In this document: positions 37,701 to 51,138 of the stretch, piece by piece
Position numbering within the stretch: the first letter of the stretch is position 1
Layout: every line of letters starts with the position of its first letter
Assembly: GCA_964007475.1 (NCBI GenBank)
Contig: OZ023273.1
Coordinates: 36,268,436-36,332,435, forward strand
From: Hybos culiciformis
Lineage: Eukaryota > Arthropoda > Insecta > Diptera > Hybotidae
Direction: 5' to 3'
Length of the DNA stretch: 64,000 bases
Translations under genes and position numbers: made by a program
The notes under the pieces: model-generated
What the model was told of the DNA's origin: nothing
What the model saw: only the letters and a program-made list of their open reading frames with translations
Database searches by the model: none

Positions 37701-40700
37701 TTAAAATTTATGATAAAAGTTTTCTTTAATTTTAATGAAAATCTTAAATAATTATCTCAATGTTCATATAATTAATGAGCATTTTCTCAAAATATAAACT
37801 CAAATCTAAAACTTGAATCTTTTAGATATGTTTTGAAAATTGTGAAGATTATGTTTATTATAATATGTATAACTTGTTTTTATAACCTTCACATAAAGTC
37901 AATACAAACCAAATTCGATTGCATGCTTAGCGCTAATACAAATTTATATATAAAAAATGAATAAATGTTGAAAATAAAATTTATAACTTTAATTTTTCAT
38001 TCATTTTCATTTACAACATTATATAAATATATACATATGATATTAAGAGATAACTAAGATAAACAAACTCAAAGTATCAAGAGAAAATAAAAAACATAAC
38101 AAACAAAACAAAAGAAAATTTAGATATTGTATACCTACCTTCCTATGTTTAGTTTGCTTCTTTTTTTGCCCCCAAATAAAAAGATTATATAAAAAATATA
38201 ATAATCCTAATTTATAGGTCTATTTTTTAAACATAAAAAAAATTTTTTTTTCAGGATATATAACTAAGAATATTATGTTTCTATTTTATTTTCCGTTTTT
38301 TTTTTTGTTATATCTTCCATTTTATTTTTATTTTTTATTTCATTTATTTATTATTCTTTTTATTTTCATATTTTCATAATATTTTTATTTGACTATTTTA
38401 TTTCATAATGATGTTCTAAAAAATACTTTTATGTGTTTTAAGCTAAGAGTGTATAGAATAAAAATTTATCTATTTTTAACCTTTTCAAAGAAGTAAACTG
38501 CATTTTAATATAACAGATGCCAAAATATCTAATCATAGTGCAGCAGTGCATGATAATTGTAGAAAAACGAAACACTGATCAATTTAATTAAATTAATTAA
38601 ATTATAATGATCCTACCTACTCTATGGTTGAATGAAAACTATAATAGAATTTTCTGAAAAATGTAAACTCAAGCATATTAGAATTAAGATCAGAAAAAAT
38701 TGATTATCTAAATGACACAAATAATTGTAACTTCGCCGACATATTCAGATTTGCCTCGATATGTTAATAGAATATTTTCCTTTAACATAGTGGGAGAAAT
38801 AGTGCAAAAATTTAATTTTAAAAATTAATTTAAAAAATTTTTTCAAAACTATTATCACTTCAAAAGAAAATTTATAAGTGACATTTAAATTGTATTCCCA
38901 TTATGCACTAGTCTTCTTTTTTTTTTCATATATACCCGATATGCTCTGAAACTATATAAAATGCTATATGTATATAATAACTAAACAAAAATTCTTGGAA
39001 AAATATTATCAATTTCAAATATTATTATGACTTTCAAAGAGCAATATACGTAAAGAAGACAAGTTACTTTTAACATATTTTTTCAATTACCAATTTTAGA
39101 ATTTTTTTTTAAAAAAAAATTTTGAACTTAGAAATATTTCTTTCAATAATAATAATACATTTTAGATTTGTACTTTTCATTCGATATAAGATAAAATTTC
39201 GTGAATATTATTGCGCATTTCTTTACCCTAAGTAGTTAGTTTGATTTTAAAAAAGTACGAGGTAAAAGTATTTATCTGAACGTTTTGCTAAACATTGTGC
39301 ATTCGAAATTATATAGTTTCAAATTTTCACTCTTTTATTATTAGGATTCTATTTTATTCAAAGAATTTAAAAGAAAATATTAATAATTACTGTCATATTC
39401 TTTGTTTTTCTCAATTTCATTTGAAAACGTTAATTTCAGGCATATATAGTATTATTGAAATTAATAAACCGCGCCTGCCGTTGTCGGCAACAAAACGAAC
39501 GACGTATACAAAGAACTAATATAAACAACAATAATATACCAAAATCTACCTATTCTTCTATTAAAAAAAAAAGAAACATTACAAAAATATCATAAATTTT
39601 TGTTGACAAATATAATGGAAATGAAAAATGTTAAATATTGTCTTGATTTTTATTTGATGATGATGACATAAAATTGTGGAAAAAGTTTTATTATTGTTAT
39701 TATAATGAGGGGTTTTCCAGTTTCTAACTTTTATTATATTTTTTGAAATTTTATTTTAAGGTAGATGGGTTTTTTTTTTATAAGTTCAATTAAATTTTTA
39801 TTTTTTTTTTTGAAGTTGATTATTTAAATTGGTTTTTTTAAAGCTAATATTGTGATCAAACTTTAAAATAATGAAGGTAGGTCTTATGAAATAATAAAAA
39901 TAACAAAAATGGGTTAATATATTTACTAAAAATTCAAAAATATTTACTTTATAATTAACTTTTTTTTTAATACGTAATTAATGAATTCTGTACACTGTAC
40001 AGGCCCGATTAGGGTTGAGGCTTATGTATATGTCAAGACATATATTTAAATGAAGGTTTATTTTCACAATAATCTTTTGTTAAATTTTAAAATTAATTTT
40101 TCTGACATAAATGAACATTTCTATTTTTTGTTCAAATAATCAGAATTCGTGAATTTGAAGTTACATATTCAAAGATCTGCATCTCATTATTATTTTTTAA
40201 ACAAACAACAGAAACAAACCCACGCAAAAAATTACATAATTTTCCTTAAAATTGCTTTAATGTTTAACGTTATAATATAAATTTAATTTTACTTTTATTA
40301 ATTTTTCCTTTTTAGACTTTAAAAATAAAATTTATGTTAAAACGTCTATTTTTTTTTTTTTATTATTATTTTTATTCAATAATTCCTTTAAACCATAAAA
40401 ATTTTATTATTTTTACAACTTTTTTTTTTGTTTTCATTTTTAATTCACTTAAATGTCTTCTTCAAAAAATAAGTATTTGATGAAAATAGAAAATTGTTTT
40501 TATATTTTTATTATTATAATTGTGTTTCGTTAGAATTTTTTCCTTAACAATTTGAATATTTTAAAAATTATTATTGAAAGTTGGTTGAGGTTATTATTTT
40601 GTAAAAGTTTATTTACATCGGTGTAACAGCCAGACTTAAGAACTATATGGTAGATGAACTCAATATATTTTATGCTGGTAAACGCCTCCTCTTTGTTAAA

Positions 40701-42720
40701 ACTTTTGATTTTGTAAAATAATTTCAATGTCGCCATCAGAAGAGGAGGATCTCATATAATTTAACATAAAAGAAAATAAATTATTACCATATTTACATGG
40801 TACAGATAATGAAAAAATAAATATACAGTAATATTATAAGTAAAATATGTTTTCTTTTCTTGTCGGTTGTACAAATTTTGATTAATTTTCGCTCATCTTG
40901 TTATCTATTCGCAAAACAACATGCAATTATATTGCACTAATTTTTATATTTTTTAATAATTCTCTATCAATTTGTCAAAAGAAATATAAACATTAAACTG
41001 AATTAGTTTTAAGAGCTTGGTAACGTAAAATCAATATTTTGGATAACTTTACAAGAAACCATTAACATTCTAACCAAAATAAAGTGTCAAGATAAAAACA
41101 AATTGAGTTCTAAATTAAGGTGTCACCTCACAAGTGGAAAAAACCCAAAAATTTTAAAATCCTATAGAGAAAGTTATGATATTTTCTAAACAAAATATTT
41201 TTTAACTTATATGTCTTGTCTATAATTCATGTTTTGTTGTATCCCAAAATAAAGTTTCTACATAAAAAAAATAACATTGTCGATTGAATATTTATTTTAG
41301 TTAAACATATTTGCCAATTTGTTGGCTTTTTCTATAAAATTGTTATTGCCATAGAGGAATGTAATAAAATTTACCTAATATTTCCTTTATATAAAATAAT
41401 ATAAAGTATAGGTATATAAATGTAAGTAGAAAAAATTTACATGGAATACATATTTCAATTTTATTTAGATTTTACTGGTTTTATACAAAAAAAACATAGA
41501 GCAAATATTAATTGTAAATTTCTGAAACAGACTTATAGAGCAAGGCTTCACATCTAATCAATTTCTAAAAACCACATAATAACAAATAAATTAATTTTCG
41601 ATTTCATAAGATCTCATTCTTTATTTATAATAATAAAAATAAAAATATCTTGAAAAAGAAATTTCAAAAATATTTACTTCTAAAAATAAATTAAACCAAA
41701 AATAAATATTATGTAAAGCCAAAAGCAATCAATGATAATAGCAACATAAATTTCGTATATGTGTATAAAATATCGAAATGTCAATTAAAATTTTTCTTGT
41801 AAGTTGTAAGAATAAATTAATTTCGAAAAAAATGTCAACTTCACAATGTCAGTAAGATGGCAATATTTTGATCAAATATTGATTGAAATAAGTATAGCTA
41901 CATTGTACGTATTTAAACAGAAGTAACATTCATAGACAAAAATCTACATATTTATATACAAAAGTATACTACAAACACTAACCCTGAAAAAAAAAAATTA
42001 TATATATACTTATGTATATTATTATATTGTACTTAAATATTCATATACTTAGAGTTCATGTATTTCCTTTTTTTATTTTTGTTAAACAAAATACATTGTA
42101 CAATACATGTACATATTATTATTTACATATAGATAAATATTATGTAGGTCTTACTATATTAATCAAGTATATTACAAACAAAACAAAAAAATGAAAATGT
42201 TTAAATTAAAGTCACATTGATACGAACATTGTGGTTTACAGTCTTAGTCTTATTAAATTTCCCTTTTCAAAGAGTGTTTTTCCATAAACCTTTTTCAGTA
42301 CATAAAAATACACTGAAATAAATATTTTTTTTTTGTTTAACAAAACAGAATATGTAATTATTTATGTCTTCTTTTTTTAATGATTTGGTTTTTTTTTTTT
42401 TTAAGTTTTACTATGAAAACATAGCATTTATTTAATTTAAAAGTCTCTAAACGAGGTAAATAGGCGAACGACGAAAGCCTAGATGAAATTACAAATTTTA
42501 TGAAAACAATTTTGTATAGCAAAAATAATTCTAGCTAGATTTTGTTAGCATTATGTTCTTTGCAATCGACTTATACTAGGAGATACAGATAACTCTAGGA
42601 TTAGTTAGCTATAGCTTATCCCACAATTCTGAATTTAGTAATTCTTTCCTAAAGTAAATTATAATTTTTTTAAAATTAAATTATTGTATTGATACTTAAC
42701 TTAGCTTTGTAATTAATTAA
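31749..42720. other. 11-kb AT-rich gene desert
   Basis: No gene, RNA or mobile element is recognised apart from the tandem repeat at 37385-37534 (separate entry). Open frames at 32052-32255, 36223-36450, 39295-39519, 40530-40736 and 42012-42194 have chance composition and no motifs. A small less AT-rich patch at 39467-39510 (CCGCGCCTGCCGTTGTCGGC) has no readable function. Confidence 0.45.
37385..37534. repeat. two-copy tandem repeat, unit about 85 bp
   Basis: The copies begin ATCCTTATAACAAAATTAAA (37386) and ATCCTTATAACAAAATTGAA (37473). Both include AAAGATCTTAAA and end near TAATTCTTCAAC. Divergence is moderate. The duplication makes the 82-codon minus-strand open frame at 37334-37582 look repetitive; that frame is probably not a gene. 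Confidence 0.7.
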
Positions 42721-43057
42721 AAAAAAATAAGTAAAAAACGAGTTTTCAAAAAAACTGAGGCCAGGCCGCATCAAAAAGTAGAAAATAAATTTTTCTTCAT
42801 ACACAGAGGTGGACTCAGATTTCTTGATTGGGACATTTCTCTTGAATACGCTTTCTCTTCATGAACACACACAGAGGTGGACTTAGATTTCTTGATTGGG
42901 ACAATTCTCTTGAATATTCTTTCTCTTCATGAATCAAATACTTATGTCCCAATCAAAAAATCTGAGTCCACTTCTGTGTGTGAAGAAAAATTTATTTTCT
43001 ACTTTTTTATGCGGGCTGGCCTCAGTTTTTTTGAAAACTCGTTTTTTACTTATTTTT
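42721..43057. repeat. foldback inverted repeat, arms about 115 bp
   Basis: The left arm (about 42721-42836: AATAAGTAAAAAACGAGTTT, ACTGAGGCCAGGCCGCAT, CACAGAGGTGGACTCAGATT) is the reverse complement of the right arm (about 42945-43057). Between them lies a third partial copy in direct orientation (about 42865-42930). A partial family member occurs at 11994-12206. The open frames inside (42877-43080) are by-products of the repeat. Confidence 0.8.
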
Positions 43058-43740
43058 ATTTTCTGCCTTTTTCACGTTAACTAAATTGTTATTATGTACT
43101 GCATGGAGAAGTTTTATTACAATTTTATGACTTATCATATCGAGAAAATTTTTCCGATGATTTTCCCGCTTTTTCGGGGTTTCCATGGAGTTTTCTACAA
43201 AAGCAACTTTGTGCAACTCATTTCCCTCTACAAATTTGTCTCAGGTTGCCAAACGAAAAACGCTTCCTTGGTCGGAAAAACTCCGGAAAAGCGTTTTACA
43301 TGAATTTTCATCGATTTTCTATGCAAGTTTTCACCATTGTCGGAGAGAAAGTAATGATGCCAGTTGATAGGGAACTTGATCCTGCATAATTTAGAAATCT
43401 TTTTTACCGGAAAATTTTCCGGAAAAGTCAGAAAATTCCGGAAAATTTTTTTGGAAAAATCAGAAAACTTTGTATTTTTCCTGAAACGGATTTGTCACTA
43501 ATCAAATTTGTACCAAATTTTTAAATAATTTTTCCCGATTTCCCGGGTTTTCCATGGAAATTTGCGGTTCAAATTTTGATAGATTCAATTGTCACGCGAC
43601 ATGAACCTGTGTGCCACATTTCAGCTCGCTGTGTGACGAAAAGTTGGTCTACGAGAATGTCGAAAACAGTAAATAAATATATAAATAAACAGACAAATTC
43701 GTGTACGAGTTAATAATAATTGTGGCCACAATAATTCAAT
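43058..43740. repeat. tail of the foldback family element, rich in TCCGGAAAA motifs
   Basis: Less AT-rich sequence with recurring CCGGAAAA/TTTTCCGG motifs (43275-43450) is followed by CCTGTGTGCCACATTTCAGC and then CAGACAAATTCGTGTACGAG at 43689. The last segment reappears in reverse near 12032, next to the partial copy there, so this region probably belongs to the same roughly 1-kb element. The overlapping open frames at 43094-43303 and 43185-43367 show no protein family. Confidence 0.5.
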
Positions 43741-46700
43741 ATTTAAGGGAAAAATATAATGATTAGGTACTGTATTGTCGGTAAAAAATATTTAACTCTA
43801 ACTGAGTTTTTCCAATTTTATCAAATATTACGTTGTACCTGCTTCATGGATCCACACTATTAAAATGAGTATTTATTTTAAAAGACAATGTGACAAGATT
43901 TTCATTTAAAATTATTCTCAATATATTGATACTTTATAAAACTAATAATAATTTTTTTAAAAAAAAAATTTTCTTTGTTTTTTAATTGTGACTTTGCTTA
44001 GAGGGATACTTTATAAAAACAACTAATACTTATAAGCAGATAAAGAAAAATATGATATTTTTATAAATTTAAATTCTCAAAAACAAAGATACACAATAAT
44101 GTAAAAGATGTAAGTATATAATATGGGTAGAAATACATTATAAAAAGTATTTTTTTTTTTAACATTTATTTTTCCTAATTCCTAATTATTTTTAAAATTT
44201 TATAGAGCTTTGCTTAAAGGGATTCTATGAATAAGAAAATTAATACTTTTTAAAACGAATAATCAAATATAATATTTTAATAACTTAACTTGTATATTTC
44301 TTATTTCGTTTTTTTTTTTTCTTAAAAAACAAAATATCCTCACAATATATTATACATTTATATAAAATACATAATGATGACATAGTAGGTATATAAAATT
44401 ATAAAAAAAATGATTACGCCTAATCATTTTCATTGTTTTTTATTGACAAACCCCTCAATTTTTATTTTATTATTTTTGTTTTTATTTTATTTATGCTCAT
44501 TTTTTCAAGTGAGTATAAAAATTTATTAGCTGTACGACAATTTATTTATTATTATTTTATTTTATTTTTTTACAACACACAGCAGGAAAAAAAAATAATG
44601 AATGATAATCTACTATTATCGTAAAAAGAAAACATTATTATACTGAAAAAAGTGAACATAAGAAAAGTTAATGAATTTCAATAAAAATTTTGCAAGAAAT
44701 ATATTTATAATCTTTTTAACGAGAAAAAAAAGAAACACAGTTTTTCTCTCTTATTCGAATTAAATTAAGTGGGTGGTAAAATGTTAAATAAATTTTTCAT
44801 TAAATTTTTAAAGGAACACTCATTTTCTAATATTAATTTAAAATAAAAAAAATAATCAGAAACAACTGTGCGCTATAATGAAGTTTCTATTTCTATTAAA
44901 AGCACACGTGAAATAAACAAAAAGATTAATTTTTTTTCTTAATAATGAATAATTTAATGAGTATAGGTATTATTTTATACATTATCAATAAGAAATGAAA
45001 CGCAGATTAATTTTAATGACATTAAACAGAATTCAGCTTTAATTTTTAAACTTTTATTTAACTATATCGATTGTACAGCATTATATTATATTTTTGGCTT
45101 CATTCATATATATTAATATCTTACATAATTTTAGAGTTGATTAAAATTGCATTACGTATATATTTGCAATATTTATTCCATAACGAATGTTAGTTACCAT
45201 CTGTATCAATAATAGTTGTGTAGATTTTAAAATATTTTTATGCGTTTAATATCAAATAAAATCCTCTGATTTACTTTTTATTATTGGTTTAATAATCTGA
45301 AAATTTAACTTCATTATACACGTGATTAGATATTTTAGAAAAATTCAAAATAAAAAAATGTTTCAGTATAATTCTACTTTTAATTTTATTGTTTTTGTAA
45401 AGCTAGGACTAGCACTACTTTAGTGCTTCCTCACTATGACTTTCACATTTGTGACAATTATTATACATATATTTTATTAAAATATGTATAACCCTTTTTG
45501 GTGATTTATTTTGCTTGGCATAAACTATTTAGCTTTATTTCAAATTTAAAGTAAGAAATTTGAGATCTTTCTTTAAAGTCAATAATTTTGTTAACTTTTA
45601 TAAATTAAATCAAAATGATAAGGCAAAACTTTCTATAACTGGTTCATATTATACATAATTGTGCATAATTTAACCTTTTTCAAAATTTTACTTTTGTCCC
45701 AATTTAGTTAAATATCTAACAGTGTAGAAAATTACTTTATTTGTCACTTTTTAAAAGTGAAATCATTATTATTTATATTGTTTTCTTTTTTCAAGCTTTT
45801 AGAAAAAAGAATATACCCATAACTAATTTTCTCTAATGATGGTATAATAACTCTGTCATCAAAATAAATATCTTTCACTACTAAAGTAATAAATTTAAAT
45901 AATAATATTCATTTATCAATTAAATAAATTAATAAATTAATATAAAACTGTTGCATATCAGAATTATAAATATCCCAATTAGACCCATTAATAATGTGTT
46001 ATAAAAAAAAAAAAATAATAATTGGGAAAAAATAATGTAACATACTCTGTAGATTACAATATATATTTATGTATATTTCATAAACCAATTAATATTGGCT
46101 CTTGGCTTTTTAGTATTTATTATCTTATAGTAAAAAAAGCTTTTATAATATAAAATAAACATTGAATCCGGAAGCATGGGATCTGAGCAAAAAACCATCA
46201 GATCTTTTTTTGTCGAATATCTCTGGAATGTCATTTTAATTCTTAGTTATAATTAGTTCTTCATAATATGAAAATTCGTACTTTATACTATTAAATATGA
46301 ATAATTATAAACTCAGTATTTTCGAGTTTCATAAGTTGCACCTCATCTTCTTTTGAAAATTAGAGAGATCATTTCAACTGGGTCTCGTCAATAAAATAAT
46401 TTGCATTGTCTAAAAATTTATTCTATAGCAGGTATTTAGTTAATACTCTATTTTAATAATTGTTCTGGCATTGATCTAAATATGTAGCTCCGGTGAAATG
46501 AAGATTTCGTGACTAAAAACATTGAGTAGGGGGCTTTGGCAAAGGTTTCGCCGGCTCAAAATATACAAAAAAAAATTATCAAACTAGGTGTCCCCAATGA
46601 AATGAAGATAACCTGACCACCAAATCTGATGAGAAATAATCCATCAAAAATTATTGGGAAAAATAAAATACAAATATTTTAATTCGACTTACCTTTAAAT

Positions 46701-48292
46701 AAAATCCCACCAACATATTTTTTTTGAAAATAATGTTAGTTACATTTGTATGTTAAAAAAAATGTATCTGAAAATATTTTTTTTTTTTTATAAAACCATA
46801 GGTTTATAGTTACTTTTAATGATTGTAAATGGTCAACTAAGTCGAAGGCTTAGAGTAAAAGAATATTTATTACATATTTACCCTAAATTTTAAGGAAATC
46901 AAACTACATTAATATACTGAGAAATAAAGAGAACGAGTTCTCTTTGGAGTAAAAATGTTGTGTAAAAAAGTAAAGAGGAATATTGCTAAAGAGGAATTGA
47001 ATTCTTCTTTAAGATAATTATTATTTTAGAATATTTTTATAAAAGAATTTTTAAATAAAAATAATTATTATTTCCATACTTGATTTTGTTTTATATTTTT
47101 TTTATCCTTATCATCTGTTAGGGCTGCCAATAATAAAAAAAAAAACAAGACTAAAATTTAAGATTCACTCATATACTAAACAACAAAACTACAAAAAATT
47201 TATCAATATATCAGTAAGTTTATGCCAATAGACAATAAATTTCCAAAATTTCAACATTAATGGCAAAAAAGCAAATGTACAATTTCACTGAATAAGGTTT
47301 TTATTCAAATTTTTGATATGCGTTTAATTTTTTTATATAGTAAGACCACAGCATCCATCACTGTCAGAGGTTATATTTGTGTACATAATAATTTTTTCGC
47401 ATTCAGTTCAGAAGCGTTTATTTACGTTTTGAAATAATAGAATACAATCAAGTACCACATGAGTAAGTAAATTTTTTCACAACTGATTGACTTTTCAATA
47501 TTCAAAATTCAAAAATTCATGATAACTACAAAAGAGTTTTTTTTTGCCTTACTTAATTTAGGACATGAATAAATTAACTGAACAAGTTAAATTAAAATGA
47601 AAGAAAAATAAATAAAAAAAAAAACCAGCTGTTGTTAGGTATTTTTGATTTCGCGAGTAAACTATATTAAATTAAGGTTAATTTATTTGCATATAATTAT
47701 GTACATAAAAAACGTGGAATAATCTGTGAAATGATCTTCAGACAATAACTACAAAAAGTTCTCATTTACTTTGATATTTAATATATTAAAAAAAACGGGA
47801 AAATAGGATAGATAAAATTTTCCGAAGGAATATATTGATTAAAATGGATTTAGACCTGAAATCAAATTCAGCAACAATATAGATTTTAAATGATTTTAAA
47901 TGATATTATACAACAAAAATCCAAAGAAAATTTATTCATTAAAAGCATTGTAGGTAGATAGGTATATTAATTTATTAATTTCTTTTTAAAAAGATTAATT
48001 AAATTTATCACGACCGTATATTAATAGCTCCATTTAAGTGTTGTAATTAATTCCATGCATTGCTGCTATTCATTTTCACAGAACATTTTAAATTATTATG
48101 ATTTTGACTTTTGAATAATTTTTCAACACCAAAATATTTTAACGAATAATAAAAGAATAAACAATTAAAATTTATTTTCGGAATGAAAAAGTATGTCTAA
48201 TATTAATGAGAAATTAATTACACAAAAATTCAAAAAAGCAAATTATTACTGAATAAGTGAATAAAATAAATTAAAAAAAAAATATATATATA

Positions 48293-48336
<44 letters not shown>

Positions 48337-49732
48337 AAATTCAATGGTTTCTGGAACCCAAGAAAATCATTTTTGTTTGTATCCCATTAAAATTCATTTC
48401 ATTAATAACATCTGTTAATTAAAATGAAAATATATATAAATAATTAAATTGATAAAATCTTTGTTTTGTTACAGAACCTTATTTACATCCTATAAAAATA
48501 GGGTGATTTTTATATATAGTTATCCTTTAAAATTTTCAAATATCCTTAAATCTCTTCTATGAAAATAAAATTTAAAAAAAAACTTTGTTCTTTTTTTTTT
48601 CTATTTATAGAAAAGTTTTTCAATATTTTGTTTCTTGTATCTATATAAACAATATGACTTTAATTTGATATTACATTGTTTTTTTAGTACGAGTGCAATA
48701 TTTCAAAACTTCATAAAACCATACTTTATATGGCTTTCTTTTATAATTTTTGTTGAAAATAAGTTAAAAACAACAAACTTACTACCTGTCTAGACGCTTA
48801 TTTATTACGATTAATTAATTCCTGTTAAACTGGATATTTGTTTTCTGCTAAGGGCAAAAAGTGAGAAAAAATGAACTGTTCAAACCACTTTCGACGATGT
48901 GTGAATTCACTTTTCATTTCAATCCTATAGTGAATCACTGGCGATGAACATAAAAAGTGAACAGTGTAAATGAATGCTCCTTAAGCACCTGCATACTATA
49001 TATTGAAGAATGTAGAATGCTTATTTAGTAATAATGTTATTTATAGATTTAGTATTTTAAGATCAGATAGTAAATAAACCAATTAGTATGTTGTTATGTT
49101 GGAGACCCTGTAAGTACATAATATTTACTTTTTTTTTTGCATCAAAAAAGGTTAAGCAAAAAGGTTGTAAAATAATAATTAAAAATAAAATATTGAAAAC
49201 AAAGGAAAAATTGGATTGACAGTTAAATAAAACTAATTAGTTCGTGAAATAAAATGATAATAATTTTATTAATAATATTGTTTTCATCATAAAGTAACAA
49301 TGTATTTATGGTTATATAATAACCTTATTACATTAATATATTTATATAAAAAGTTAGGAAGTTAATAAGAAAAATGGAAATAATATAAAATGAAAATATA
49401 ATACTATGTATTAATAATCTCTGTTTTAAATTTGTATTAATACGTTTGATTATATTGATAGAACAAATATATAGATAAACTAGATAATGCGTTACGTCTG
49501 AAATGTAGAGTACAAAATAAATCTTAATTTATTTAAGAAAAATTACGAATTCACAATTTCCTTCACTATTATGTTATCATCATTTAACTTATCTCTTTGT
49601 ATTACATATATAGAAAAAACTTTAATTTAATTCTTTACCCTGTTTAAAGTTTTATTTGATATTCGTATTATTATTTTAAAATTGACCTTGAAACTATTTT
49701 TTAAGTTTTGAAACTATTTTTATTTTATTTTT
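43741..49732. other. AT-rich gene desert up to the scaffold gap
   Basis: No gene is recognised. The stretch 46165-46640 is slightly less AT-rich, with paired segments GTGAAATGAAGATTTCGTGAC (46492) and ATGAAATGAAGATAACCTGAC (46598), suggesting an old repeat. The frame at 44433-44624 is chance. Confidence 0.4.
48282..48330. repeat. (TA)n microsatellite
   Basis: About 49 bases of TA dinucleotides are interrupted once by GC (ATATGCATAT). Confidence 0.9.
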
Positions 49733-49932
49733 NNNNNNNNNNNNNNNNNNNNNNNNNNNNNNNNNNNNNNNNNNNNNNNNNNNNNNNNNNNNNNNNNNNN
49801 NNNNNNNNNNNNNNNNNNNNNNNNNNNNNNNNNNNNNNNNNNNNNNNNNNNNNNNNNNNNNNNNNNNNNNNNNNNNNNNNNNNNNNNNNNNNNNNNNNNN
49901 NNNNNNNNNNNNNNNNNNNNNNNNNNNNNNNN
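49733..49932. other. assembly gap, exactly 200 Ns
   Basis: The fixed round length indicates a scaffold join of unknown true size rather than a measured gap. The left flank carries a short tandem TTGAAACTATTTTT. Open frames that cross the gap (49708-50055 and the antisense one) are meaningless. Confidence 0.98.
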
Positions 49933-50757
49933 TCTCTCTTAGAACGCAAAAGTTTTACTTTAATCTTTTTTAAAAATGGTAGTTGTTTTTTTAATTGTGG
50001 TTTAAGATTATTCTCAGAAAAAAAAACTTTAGTGGTTTTATCGTTAAAAAAATAAGTTTTTTTTTTCTTACCAAGTTAGTTACCAATTTTTTTTAAAGAA
50101 ACCAACAAAAATTTTTATCTAATATTCTAATTCAATACTAATAAATCATATTCATCCCCTGCTTATTTAACATTTCTAAACTACACAACTTTACATTTTG
50201 TTATAACTCTGAAATAATACTTCAAGTTTTAACAGATAGAACTTTGAAATTGATTTATAATTATGATTAACATTTAATTATAATACCAGTATTGCAAATG
50301 TTTGGAACGTTTTTATTGTGATTACAAATAATTCGTCCATTAATTGCATACCCTTAAAATATTTTTATAATTTTTTTTGGAAAACTTTCTACAGGACCAC
50401 CTTACTGAATTTTATTTTGTTGTATCTAAAAAAAAAAAAGCACAAATATTCCATTGCGAAAAAAAGTCACTTTAATCTGTTAAAAAGTTTCTAATGAGCT
50501 TAAAAACCATTTTTTATTTCTTCTCTGTACTTGTAACTACTGTGTTATTAACGCTATCCCTATATTTTTATACAATTCGTAAATAAAATTTCAACAAAAA
50601 CTTTTGGGTACAATATATTAAAAAAGAACAAAAAATAATAAAATTTTACAATATACATATTTAAATTTTAACAAATTTCCTTTGAAAATATAGTGTTTTA
50701 AATGTAAAAGATTATTATTTCTACAATAATTGATAATAATTGTTACATTTGTTATTA
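49933..50757. other. AT-rich interval right of the gap
   Basis: No gene or repeat is recognised. Confidence 0.45.
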
Positions 50758-50834
50758 TTGGAACGTAGTTCCTTATTCTACGCTCTTATGGAAAAATTTA
50801 TTAAAAATTTGAACACTTTAGTGTCAGTACAAAG

Positions 50835-50976
50835 TGTCGGTACACACTCCGACGCGATCATAGATTTTGAGCGAGCAATGATTTTTTTTTTTAGCAGCAG
50901 TTCCAAAAAATTTTGAAAATATTGCTGCTAAGCCGCAGCGACCAAAAATATGATCGCGTCGGCGTCTGTCGGTACA
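50835..50976. mobile_element. 122-bp MITE with 10-bp target-site duplication, nested
   Basis: The direct repeat TGTCGGTACA at 50835-50844 and 50967-50976 flanks 50845-50966. The ends are inverted: CACTCCGACGCGATCATA on the left and GACGCCGACGCGATCATA as the reverse complement on the right. An inner inverted pair (TTAGCAGCAG ... GCTGCTAAG) extends the hairpin. It has no coding capacity. Confidence 0.7.
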
Positions 50977-51138
50977 TGATAAACAAAAAAAAAAGTTAAA
51001 AAAAATTATTATATTTTTTTAGGTATTTTAATAATTAATAGAAATAAAACAAACAGAATAGTAAACATCCAATGAAATTTATAAAATTAAAATCCAAAAT
51101 TCTATCAAAGTTATCTATCAATATTATCTGTACAAAAT

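Noticed and set aside
43094..43367. Overlapping plus-strand frames in the foldback tail
   Set aside because: Two frames open at once in a repeat; no protein family recognised.
49708..50055. Open frames crossing the N gap
   Set aside because: Mostly undetermined bases.
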